Positions 1 through 6,772 of a stretch of 9,867 nt of DNA are shown piece after piece (positions within the stretch are counted from its first letter, which is position 1; every line of letters starts with the position of its first letter). Both the position numbers and the translations under genes were made by a program. Below the pieces are notes generated by a model. It saw only the letters and a program-made list of their open reading frames with translations, was not told where the DNA came from and ran no database searches. Source of the stretch: JAPHTQ01 sp046484535. Lineage in GTDB: Bacteria > Pseudomonadota > Gammaproteobacteria > Thiohalomonadales > Thiohalomonadaceae. Location of the stretch: NCBI GenBank assembly GCA_046484535.1, contig JAWOIT010000074.1, positions 1 to 9,867 of the forward strand, given 5' to 3'.

Positions 1-2309
1 TGGTTGGCCGGGTCGAAGTACTCGATCCAGCCCGCATCCTGTCCCGGCGAGCAAAGTAGAACCCGTGCACTTTGCGCCCAATTCGGCGGAAGCTGCTCAC
101 CGGCGAGTTGGTAGCGCCACAATCCGTTGCCGCGGGAGCGGCTCCAGTAGGCCGCTTCGTTTGGCGTGAGACGTCGACGGCTGAGAAGAAAACCGTACCA
201 GGTCGGTTTGTATGGTTCGATATGCACCGGGGCATGTTTTAGCTCGGGCTGGCCGGAGATCGGATCGGTATCGGCGCAGACCAATGTATCAACCCGCGCC
301 GCACTGGCGAACTGGTTATTCCAGTGTATCGGAACGAAGATACTGCCACGTTGTTGGGGTTCGCTCACTTTGACTCGCACGATGATATGGCCGTGATGAC
401 TCTTCACAATGGCCAGTGTGTTGTCCTTAAGGTTGAAGTGCTCGGCATCTTCCGGGTGGATCTCGGCATAGGGCTCCTGGATATGAGTGGCCAGGCGCGG
501 CGATTTGCCGCTGCGGGTCATGCTGTGCCAGTGATCACGCACACGACCGGTATTCAGGCGTAGTGGGAAGTCCGCGTCCGTAGCAATGACAGGTGGCCGC
601 GGGGTGACGGCTATGAGGCGGGCGCGTCCGCTTTCGGTAAAGAACCGGCCATCCTCGAACAGCCGCGTACGGCCCTCAGGTGTCTGTGCATTAACAGGCC
701 ACTGAACGGGAGTCAGCTTTTCATACTGCCCACGACTTTGCACTGTAAGTCCGCTGAGGTCGAGGTCGCGGCTGCCGTTATTGTGCAGTGCCGTGAGGAG
801 TGTATGCTCGGCGAAGATTTCCGACGGGTGTGTGTAGTCGAAGCCAGCGGAATAACCCAGACGCTTTGCCACTTCAGCGATGATCCACCAGTCGGCGCGT
901 GCGTTACCCGGTGGCGGCAAAAAGGGACGTTGGCGAGAAATACGTCGTTCGGAGTTGGTCACCGTACCGTCTTTCTCGCCCCAGCCAAGAGCCGGTAATT
1001 TGATGTGGGCGAGATCAACGGTATCGGTATTGGCCATATTGTCGGAGACAACCACCAGTTCACATTTGGATAGCGCCGCCTTGACCCCGTCCGCATCCGG
1101 CAGGCTGACGACAGGGTTGGTCGCCATTACCCAGACCGCCTTGACCCTGCCCGCTTCTATCGCGGAGAACAAGTCCACGGCCTTCAGCCCCGCCTTGTCG
1201 GCAATGGCCGGTGACGACCAAAATTCCCGGACCCACTTTCGATGGACAGGGTTTTCCAGTTCCATATGGGCGGCCAACTGATTGGCCAGTCCGCCGACCT
1301 CACGCCCGCCCATGGCGTTGGGCTGTCCGGTGATGGAGAACGGTCCCATGCCCGGACGACCGATGCGCCCGGTAAGTAAATGGCAGTTGATGATGGCATT
1401 TGCCTTGTCGGTGCCACTGGAAGACTGGTTGATACCTTGGGAGAACAGTGTGACGACCTCCTCTGTACGGGCGAATTGATCAAAAAAACGTTCGACCTGC
1501 GTGGTTTTGAGCCCACATTTTTTAGCCACACTGTGCAGGCTGGGAGAGGACTGTTTTGCGGCAGTGAGTGCCGCATCGGCACCGACGGTAAACTGAGAGG
1601 TATAGCGTGTGTCGTGCTTTTTGTGTTGTTCAAGGTAGCGGAGCAGTCCATTGAACAAAATAGCATCAGTGCCGGGGTTGAGCGGCAGATGGAGATCGGC
1701 GATATCGCAAGTTGCCGTCCGCCGAGGATCGATGACGACCACACGGACATCCGGATCCCGATTTTTTGCGCTGACGATGCGCTGATAGAGCACCGGGTGG
1801 CACCAGGCGGTATTGGAGCCGGTGAGGACGATGAGTTTGGCCTGATCGAGATCCTCGTAGCTGCACGGCACGGCATCGGAACCGAAGGCGCGCTTATAGG
1901 CGGCGACGGCGGAGGACATGCACAGGCGGGAGTTGGTGTCGATGTTGGCCGAGCCGATGTAGCCCTTCATCAGCTTGTTGGCGACGTAGTAATCCTCGGT
2001 CAGCAGTTGTCCGGAGACATAGAAGGCGACGGCATCGGGACCGTGTTTGTCGATGATGGTCCGGAAGCGCGAAGCGACGGTACCCAGTGCCGTGTCCCAG
2101 TCGGTGACACGACCGTCCACCTCCGGATGCAGCAGGCGCCCCTCCAGGTCCAGGGTTTCGCCCAATGCCGCGCCCTTGGAGCAGAGACGCCCGAAATTGG
2201 CCGGGTGGTCCGGATCGCCCTTAATGGCGACGCTGCCATCGGGTGCTGTCGAGGCGATGATGCCGCAGCCGACACCGCAATAGGGACAAGTTGTTTTGAC
2301 TTCATTCAT
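1..2309 (-). CDS. nasA: Assimilatory nitrate reductase, catalytic subunit (3' end cut off by window edge)
   Basis: Cytoplasmic molybdenum enzyme that reduces nitrate to nitrite, the first reduction step of nitrate assimilation. The frame stays open from an ATG at 2309 to position 1, giving 769 residues without a stop; the C-terminus lies outside the window. The N-terminus binds a [4Fe-4S] cluster through C8-x2-C11-x3-C15-x27-C43, the last in RLCSKG. TNSRLCMSS places the probable Mo ligand at C130. Conserved molybdopterin-oxidoreductase blocks follow, including GRIGRPGMGPFSITGQPNAM, and the molybdopterin-dinucleotide-binding domain starts near residue 577 (LRLNTGRVRDHWHSM). Residues after about 700 look like the lead-in to the C-terminal region, which in many NasA proteins carries an extra [2Fe-2S] domain; that cannot be checked here. 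The start is supported by a weak AAGG Shine-Dalgarno 8 bases upstream (2318-2321). The gene follows nirD across a 192-base gap filled by a repeat. Its G+C drops towards its 3' part. Confidence 0.96.
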   Translation of the reverse strand, partial: MNEVKTTCPYCGVGCGIIASTAPDGSVAIKGDPDHPANFGRLCSKGAALGETLDLEGRLLHPEVDGRVTDWDTALGTVASRFRTIIDKHGPDAVAFYVSGQLLTEDYYVANKLMKGYIGSANIDTNSRLCMSSAVAAYKRAFGSDAVPCSYEDLDQAKLIVLTGSNTAWCHPVLYQRIVSAKNRDPDVRVVVIDPRRTATCDIADLHLPLNPGTDAILFNGLLRYLEQHKKHDTRYTSQFTVGADAALTAAKQSSPSLHSVAKKCGLKTTQVERFFDQFARTEEVVTLFSQGINQSSSGTDKANAIINCHLLTGRIGRPGMGPFSITGQPNAMGGREVGGLANQLAAHMELENPVHRKWVREFWSSPAIADKAGLKAVDLFSAIEAGRVKAVWVMATNPVVSLPDADGVKAALSKCELVVVSDNMANTDTVDLAHIKLPALGWGEKDGTVTNSERRISRQRPFLPPPGNARADWWIIAEVAKRLGYSAGFDYTHPSEIFAEHTLLTALHNNGSRDLDLSGLTVQSRGQYEKLTPVQWPVNAQTPEGRTRLFEDGRFFTESGRARLIAVTPRPPVIATDADFPLRLNTGRVRDHWHSMTRSGKSPRLATHIQEPYAEIHPEDAEHFNLKDNTLAIVKSHHGHIIVRVKVSEPQQRGSIFVPIHWNNQFASAARVDTLVCADTDPISGQPELKHAPVHIEPYKPTWYGFLLSRRRLTPNEAAYWSRSRGNGLWRYQLAGEQLPPNWAQSARVLLCSPGQDAGWIEYFDPAN

Positions 2310-2322
2310 GATTAAAACCTTA

Positions 2323-2493
2323 TCACCGCAAAGGCGCAAAGAACGCAAAGAGGAATGTTGTTTGTTTGCTTCAGTACGTTGTCACAGCATGGGAAAAATG
2401 CCCCGGTATTCGGCTTTCCCATTGTTTGCCGGGCAATAATGCGCGACTACATTTGCATGGGTGTTCCTTTGCGCACTTTGCGCCTTTGCGGTG
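2323..2493. repeat. Inverted-repeat-bounded intergenic element, copy 1 (nirD/nasA junction)
   Basis: A 171-bp element with terminal inverted repeats at 2323-2355 and 2464-2493. Eighteen bases, CACCGCAAAGGCGCAAAG, are identical in the two arms, and a further GCAAAG unit follows in each. Each arm is itself built of three GCAAAG units about 8 to 9 bases apart. The element begins 8 bases after the nirD stop and ends 13 bases before the nasA start, so it takes up nearly the whole gap. The core does not resemble the cores of the other two copies in this window. No transposase or clear target-site duplication is visible. It could be a mobile miniature element or an mRNA-structure element. Confidence 0.9.
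2389..2422. other. Small inverted repeat inside the core of repeat copy 1
   Basis: ATGGGAAA at 2389-2396 pairs perfectly with TTTCCCAT at 2415-2422, leaving an 18-base loop. It could form a minor stem inside the large loop of the surrounding repeat element, or be a protein-binding site. No T-tract follows on either strand, so it is not an intrinsic terminator. An 8-bp match of this kind can arise by chance. Confidence 0.3.
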
Positions 2494-2501
2494 CAATTTT
2501 T

Positions 2502-2822
2502 TTACCTGGTTTCGGAAGCAGCGATGGAGACAACGCCGTTTTCCACCTGCACCGGGTGGCTGTGACTGCAGCCCTTGTCGGGGGCGACCGCTTCGCCGGT
2601 TTTTAGATCGATGCTCCAGTTGTGCAGCGGGCAGGCGACGGTGTGGCCGTAGACCATGCCCTGGGAGAGCGGCCCTCCCTGGTGCGGGCAGTGGTCGCGC
2701 AGGGCGAAGATGTGGTCGTCCGAGGTCCGAAACACGGCGATGTCGCCATCGTCGGTGGTGACCACCCGCGAGCCGAGTTGCGGGATGTCCTCTAGTTTTC
2801 CGATAGTAATCCAGTCAGACAT
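2502..2822 (-). CDS. nirD: Nitrite reductase [NAD(P)H] small subunit, Rieske-type
   Basis: Small partner of NirB in the cytoplasmic nitrite reductase that makes ammonium. The product is 106 residues, normal for NirD. It has a complete Rieske [2Fe-2S] ligand set: C45-P-H47 (DHCPHQGGPL) and C64-P-L-H67 (VACPLHNWSID). The frame remains open upstream to an ATG at 2924, but that extension is translated repeat sequence. The ATG at 2822 has a strong AGGAG (2831-2835) 8 bases ahead and begins with the typical MSDWITIG. The gene lies between nirB and nasA and is separated from each by a copy of the same repeat element. Ferredoxin-type Rieske proteins share the fold, but its position directly after nirB makes NirD secure. 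Confidence 0.96.
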   Translation of the reverse strand: MSDWITIGKLEDIPQLGSRVVTTDDGDIAVFRTSDDHIFALRDHCPHQGGPLSQGMVYGHTVACPLHNWSIDLKTGEAVAPDKGCSHSHPVQVENGVVSIAASETR

Positions 2823-2846
2823 GTTCGTTACTCCTGAAAAGAATGG

Positions 2847-2963
2847 TTCACCGCAAAGGCGCAAAGGACGCGAAGGAAATAAATGCTGCTGGTTGCGATA
2901 CGCTTCAGATTCAGTATTTTTCACGTCGGTTTTTCTTTGCGCTCTTTGCGCCTTTGCGGTGAA
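2847..2963. repeat. Inverted-repeat-bounded intergenic element, copy 2 (nirB/nirD junction)
   Basis: A 117-bp element, the shortest of three. The arms are at 2847-2879 and 2933-2963; their first 20 bases, TTCACCGCAAAGGCGCAAAG, are identical, and the inner parts differ slightly (GACGCGAAGG against AGCGCAAAG). It starts 8 bases after the nirB stop and ends 24 bases before the nirD start, leaving the nirD Shine-Dalgarno untouched. The core of about 50 bases is unlike those of the other copies. In the transcript the arms could pair into a stem of about 30 bp. No U-tract follows, so an intrinsic terminator is unlikely. Confidence 0.92.
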
Positions 2964-2971
2964 TTAGGTTT

Positions 2972-5410
2972 TTAGCCGTTTACCGCACTCTGCATCGGCA
3001 CGAATTCGATGCGTTTTTCCGCGCTGGTGCGCGCCGCCCACGGGTCCTGCTGGGCAATTTTCTGGGATTCGATGAAGCGTGCGTAGAGCGTCTTGCGCTG
3101 TCCCTCGTCCTCGACAATGTACTGTCTAACGAAGGGCAGGCCGACCCGCTCAATCCAGGGGGCGGTCCGCTCCAGGTAGCGGGCATGCTCACGGTAGAGC
3201 TGCATGAAGGCGCCGGCGTACTCCAGCACCTCCTCATGGGTCTCCACCCGGCATAGCAGATCGGTGACACGCACCTTGAGCCCGCCGTTTCCGCCGACGT
3301 GCAGCTCCCAGGCACCATCGATGCCGACCACGCCGAAGTCCTTGATGGTGGCCTCGGCGCAGTTGCGCGGGCAGGCGCTGACCGCCATCTTGAATTTGTG
3401 CGGCGTCCAGGAGCCCCAGGTCATCTTCTCCAGGTCGATGCCCATCCGGATCGAGTCCTGTGTCCCGAAGCGGCAGAACTGCGATCCGATGCAGGTTTTG
3501 ACCGTGCGCAGCGCCTTGCCGTAGGCGTGCCCGGAGACCATGCCGGCCCGGTTGAGGTCGGCCCAGATGTCGGGAAGCTGCTCTTTTTTCACACCGACCA
3601 GGTCGATGCGCTGGCCACCGGTGATTTTGACCATCGGCACGTCAAATTTCTCTGCCGCATCGGCGATGGCGCGCAACTCCGCGGGGGTGGTGACGCCGCC
3701 CCAGATGCGCGGTACCACGGTGTAGCTGCGATCCTTCTGGATGTTGGCGTGTACCCGCTCATTGATGAAGCGTGAGTGCGGGTCGTCGATCGCCTCGGCA
3801 GGCCAGGTGGCGAGCATGTAGTAGTTGAGCGCCGGGCGGCAGGTGGGGCAGCCGTCAGGGGAACGCCACTCCATTTTTTTCATCGCTGCTTCACGACTGG
3901 TGAGGTGGTGGGTCACGATCGCTTCGCGCACCTCCTCGTGAGTAAAGTCGCTGCAGGGACAGAGTGGCTTTTTCTCAGGCGCCGAGTAGTCGCCGCCGGT
4001 GGTGGCGGCGAGGATCTGCTCCACCAGCCCGGTGCAGCCGCCGCAGGAGGCGGCCGCCTTGGTATGCTTCTTCACCTCATCCAGAGTGAACAGTCCCTCG
4101 CTGCGGATGGCGTTGACGATGTCCCCCTTGCACACGCCGTTACAGTCACAGACCTGGGCATCGTCGGCCATCGCCGCAGCGGAGTCCTGGCCGCCGTGAC
4201 CGGCGTCGCTGATATGGGTGCGGCCGAACATCAGCTGGTCGCGATGGGCACTGATGTCCGATCCCTCACGCATCAGTTCGTAGTACCAGGCGCCGTCGAC
4301 GGTATCGCCGTAGAGCACGGCCCCTTCAATGCGGTTGTCCTTGAGGACCAGCTTTTTGTAGACCCCGTGGGAGGCGTCCTTGAGCACGATGGATTCGGTG
4401 GTTTCGTCGCCGATGAAATTGCCGGCGGAGAACAGTTCCACGCCGCTGACCTTGAGGCGGGTGGCGGTGGCCGAGCCCTCATAACGACCGTAGCCGAGGT
4501 GGGCCAGGTGATTGGCGCAGACCTTGGCCTGCTCGAACAGCGGCGCCACCAGACCGAAGGTGTTGCCGCGGTGCTGTACACATTCACCTACGGCATAGAT
4601 GGCAGGATCGAAACTCTGCATGGTGTCGCCCACCACGATGCCGCGTTCACAGTGCAGGCCCGCCTCTTTGGCCAGGGCGATGTTGGGACGGATGCCCACG
4701 GCCATCACCACCAGGTCTGCATCGATCTCTTGGCCATCCTGCAGTTTGAGTTTTTCCACCCGATGCTCGCCGAGCAGAGCCGCGGTATTGCCGCCGGTGA
4801 TGATCTCAAGACCGCGGCCTTCGAGTTCCACCTGCAGCAATTTGGCCGCCTCTTCATCAAGTTGACGCTCCATCAGCACCTCGGGCAGATGGATCACGGT
4901 AACCTTCATGCCGTGGTTGAGCAGCCCGTTGGCCGCTTCCAGTCCAAGCAGACCGCCGCCGATGACCACGGCGTTTTTATAGTCCTTCGCCGCGGCGAGC
5001 ATCTTTTCCACATCGGCAATGGTGCGAAATCCGATCACCCCTTCGAGATCGTGGCCGGGGACCGGCAGGATGAAGGGCAGTGAGCCGGTGGCGATGAGCA
5101 GCCGGTCGTATTCCGCCTCCGTTCCGTCGGCGGCGAGCACCCTGCGTGCGACACGATCGATTTGGGTAACCGGCGAGCCGCTTTTCAGAGTGATGCGGTT
5201 TTGCTCATACCAGGAGGTTTCGTTGAGAATGATCTCGGCGAACTGTTTCTCTCCGGCCAGCACCGGCGAGAGCATGATGCGGTTGTAATTGGGGTGCGGC
5301 TCGTCGCCGAACACCGTGATGTCGTACTTCTCCGGTGCCAGCTTGAGCAGTTCTTCGATGGCGCGCATGCCGGCCATGCCGTTACCGATGACCACCAGTT
5401 TCTTTTTCAT
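2972..5410 (-). CDS. nirB: Nitrite reductase [NAD(P)H] large subunit
   Basis: Cytoplasmic flavo-, Fe-S and siroheme enzyme that reduces nitrite to ammonium in six electron steps with NirD. The product is 812 residues, within the usual range. In order it shows: an FAD-binding motif (VVIGNGMAG, residues 6-14); an NAD(P)H-binding motif (VVIGGGLLGLEAA, 148-160); a BFD-like [2Fe-2S] site (C421, C423, C456, C459); a second Cys set (C484, C486, C521, C524); and the siroheme/[4Fe-4S] ligands C640 and C646 (TCIGSQFC) with C680 and C684 (SACPRNC). The frame is open to an ATG at 5470, but the ATG at 5410 is preferred because it has AGGAG 8 bases upstream and directly begins the FAD domain. This AGGAG overlaps the stop of the upstream gene. 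Ligands appear complete, with no frameshift. Confidence 0.97.
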   Translation of the reverse strand: MKKKLVVIGNGMAGMRAIEELLKLAPEKYDITVFGDEPHPNYNRIMLSPVLAGEKQFAEIILNETSWYEQNRITLKSGSPVTQIDRVARRVLAADGTEAEYDRLLIATGSLPFILPVPGHDLEGVIGFRTIADVEKMLAAAKDYKNAVVIGGGLLGLEAANGLLNHGMKVTVIHLPEVLMERQLDEEAAKLLQVELEGRGLEIITGGNTAALLGEHRVEKLKLQDGQEIDADLVVMAVGIRPNIALAKEAGLHCERGIVVGDTMQSFDPAIYAVGECVQHRGNTFGLVAPLFEQAKVCANHLAHLGYGRYEGSATATRLKVSGVELFSAGNFIGDETTESIVLKDASHGVYKKLVLKDNRIEGAVLYGDTVDGAWYYELMREGSDISAHRDQLMFGRTHISDAGHGGQDSAAAMADDAQVCDCNGVCKGDIVNAIRSEGLFTLDEVKKHTKAAASCGGCTGLVEQILAATTGGDYSAPEKKPLCPCSDFTHEEVREAIVTHHLTSREAAMKKMEWRSPDGCPTCRPALNYYMLATWPAEAIDDPHSRFINERVHANIQKDRSYTVVPRIWGGVTTPAELRAIADAAEKFDVPMVKITGGQRIDLVGVKKEQLPDIWADLNRAGMVSGHAYGKALRTVKTCIGSQFCRFGTQDSIRMGIDLEKMTWGSWTPHKFKMAVSACPRNCAEATIKDFGVVGIDGAWELHVGGNGGLKVRVTDLLCRVETHEEVLEYAGAFMQLYREHARYLERTAPWIERVGLPFVRQYIVEDEGQRKTLYARFIESQKIAQQDPWAARTSAEKRIEFVPMQSAVNG

Positions 5411-5418
5411 TGCCATCA

Positions 5419-5424
5419 CTCCTA
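5419..5424 (-). promoter_or_regulatory. Ribosome binding site of nirB overlapping the stop codon of the upstream gene
   Basis: On the minus strand TAGGAG combines the TAG stop of the NrtA-like gene (5424-5422) with an AGGAG Shine-Dalgarno (5423-5419), 8 bases before the nirB ATG at 5410. It decides the nirB start in favour of 5410 over ATGs at 5416 and 5470. The arrangement suggests translational coupling, so that NirB is made in step with the upstream protein. Confidence 0.8.
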
Positions 5425-6759
5425 TGCGGTGGGGCGCACCTGGTCGTCGCTGTGCGCTGCAGGATTGCATGCGGACAGTTCATCCAGGGCGATTGTCATG
5501 TGGTGAATATCGAAGCCGCGCAAGTACTCCAGCGGACGGGAAGGGTCGAACTTGCGTCCGTCAAGGAAGTGGTCCGGCCCCATCAGCAGTGAGTCGCTAC
5601 CCTCGTGCAGTTTCCAGGTCGACTCATGGCCACCTTCCAGCTTGTAATCAACCCCGGGGCACAGCAATCCCAGGGCGGCGGCCGCTTCGCGATAGATCTC
5701 GGGGCGGTAGACCTCCTCGGCGACGGCGCGCAGATCGATCGCCTCCTCGACCTGTCCCCAGCGCACCATCTGGCTGAGGAACCACATGGCGTGGGAACGC
5801 CACGGGAAGTTGGCGGCATAGCGATAGAACACATTGAAGTCGGGCATCGCACGCGGCATTTCGCCGGCGGCGTACTGGAAGGTGCCGGTCATCGACATGC
5901 GAACAACGTGTTCCGGGGCGTTGACGTAGATCGGGCGGGCAATCAGAGACGCCGCCTCGGTGCGATTGCGCGGCTCATCCAGCCGGCGACTCGCCTCGAT
6001 TAGCGCCATCAGCAGCGCCCGATGGGTGTTGGGATATTGCTCGGCCCACTCCCGGGTGACGCCGAGCACCTTCTCCGGCGAGTTGTTCCAGATTTCATAC
6101 TTGGTGATCAGGGTATGGCCGAGTCCGGCCTGCACCGCCCGGGCGTTCCACGGCTCACCGACGCAGTACCCGTCGATGGTGCCTTTCTTCAGCTGTCCCA
6201 CCATCTGCGGCGGCGGGACGACAACGAGCTGCACATCACGATCCGGATCGATACCGGCGGCGGCCATCCAGTAACGCAGCTCGTAGTTGTGCGTGGAGTA
6301 GGGGAAGACCATGGCGAAGGTGAGCGGTTCGCCGCCCGCCTTTTTGTTGCGGTCGATCACCGCTTTGAGTGCCCGGGCGCTCAAGGGGCGCTGCTTCATC
6401 GCCTCCGGTGCGAGTTCCTGCATGCGAGCAAAGAGTGCGTTGGAAACGGTAATGGCATTGCCATTGAGATCCATCGAGAAGGCGGTGACCATCGGTTTGG
6501 CCATCGGCCCGATACCAAGACTCATCGCCAGCGGCATGCCGGCGAGCATCTGTGCACCGTCGAGGATGCCCAGTGCCACCTTGTCGCGAATGTTGGCCCA
6601 GGAGGTCTCCTTGGAAAGCTGCACGTTGAGGCCGTACTGCTCGAAGTAGCCGTATTCTTTCGCCACTACCAGCGGGGCGCAGTCGGTCAGCGGAATAAAC
6701 CCGAGATTAAGATCGGTTTTTTCCAGGCTCTGTGTATCCATGGTTGTTATCTCGTTCAT
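5422..6759 (-). CDS. Leaderless NrtA-like nitrate-binding protein, probable regulator or sensor
   Basis: A 445-residue protein of the NrtA/CmpA/NasS solute-binding family. It begins MNEITTMDTQSLEKTDLNLG and enters the binding fold at once (GFIPLTDCAPLVVAKEYGYF, residues 20-39). It has no hydrophobic signal, Tat motif or lipobox, so it should be cytoplasmic. Pocket motifs match the true NrtA in this window: STHNYELRYW (H157), PPPQM (182-186), CVGEPWN (199-205) and PEKV (K230). Relative to that NrtA it lacks a loop of about a dozen residues before PPPQM, and it has about 20 extra residues at the C-terminus. The start at 6759 has GAGGAG 6 bases upstream, overlapping the nrtC stop; an ATG at 6783 lacks this. 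It could be a separate equivalent of the NrtA-like regulatory half of cyanobacterial NrtC, or a NasS-type sensor. The fold is sure, the role inferred. Confidence 0.85.
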   Translation of the reverse strand: MNEITTMDTQSLEKTDLNLGFIPLTDCAPLVVAKEYGYFEQYGLNVQLSKETSWANIRDKVALGILDGAQMLAGMPLAMSLGIGPMAKPMVTAFSMDLNGNAITVSNALFARMQELAPEAMKQRPLSARALKAVIDRNKKAGGEPLTFAMVFPYSTHNYELRYWMAAAGIDPDRDVQLVVVPPPQMVGQLKKGTIDGYCVGEPWNARAVQAGLGHTLITKYEIWNNSPEKVLGVTREWAEQYPNTHRALLMALIEASRRLDEPRNRTEAASLIARPIYVNAPEHVVRMSMTGTFQYAAGEMPRAMPDFNVFYRYAANFPWRSHAMWFLSQMVRWGQVEEAIDLRAVAEEVYRPEIYREAAAALGLLCPGVDYKLEGGHESTWKLHEGSDSLLMGPDHFLDGRKFDPSRPLEYLRGFDIHHMTIALDELSACNPAAHSDDQVRPTA

Positions 6760-6765
6760 TATCGT

Positions 6766-6772
6766 CTCCTCA
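6766..6772 (-). promoter_or_regulatory. Ribosome binding site of the NrtA-like gene overlapping the nrtC stop codon
   Basis: On the minus strand TGAGGAG joins the TGA stop of nrtC (6772-6770) to the Shine-Dalgarno GAGGAG (6771-6766), 6 bases before the ATG at 6759. It fixes the start of the NrtA-like gene and suggests that its translation is coupled to that of the ATPase. Confidence 0.78.

Noticed and set aside
1184..1876. Minus-strand open frame of 230 codons within nasA
   Set aside because: It is a shifted frame of nasA. The true nasA frame is open across the same bases and carries the conserved motifs.
1380..2315. Open frame of 311 codons on the plus strand opposite nasA
   Set aside because: The minus strand encodes NasA with its Fe-S and Mo ligands throughout this stretch. 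The plus-strand product resembles no family and has no ribosome binding site.
2356..2463. Sigma-54 or other promoter upstream of nasA
   Set aside because: I looked for GGCAC-N5-TTGC and for -35/-10 pairs on the minus strand of this gap and found nothing convincing.
2823..2924. N-terminal extension of NirD to an upstream ATG
   Set aside because: The extra 34 residues are translated repeat element. A strong AGGAG lies 8 bases before the ATG at 2822, where NirD homology begins.
2323..2963. CRISPR array or intrinsic terminators at the GCAAAG repeats
   Set aside because: The repeats are inverted pairs in separate gene gaps, not regularly spaced direct repeats. No stem is followed by a U-tract, so terminator calls are not supported.
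3776..5083. Long open frame of 435 codons on the plus strand opposite nirB
   Set aside because: It lies wholly within nirB, whose cofactor motifs are unmistakable on the minus strand. The His/Gly/Val/Ala-rich translation is typical of the antisense of a G+C-rich gene and shows no recognisable domain.
2972..5410. Second Cys set in NirB (C484, C486, C521, C524) as a novel domain
   Set aside because: Equivalent cysteines occur in ordinary NirB proteins such as that of E. coli, so this is a normal family feature.
5411..5470. Extended NirB start at 5470
   Set aside because: The 20 extra residues overlap the end of the preceding gene and have no family similarity. The start at 5410 has a well-spaced Shine-Dalgarno and opens directly into the FAD motif.
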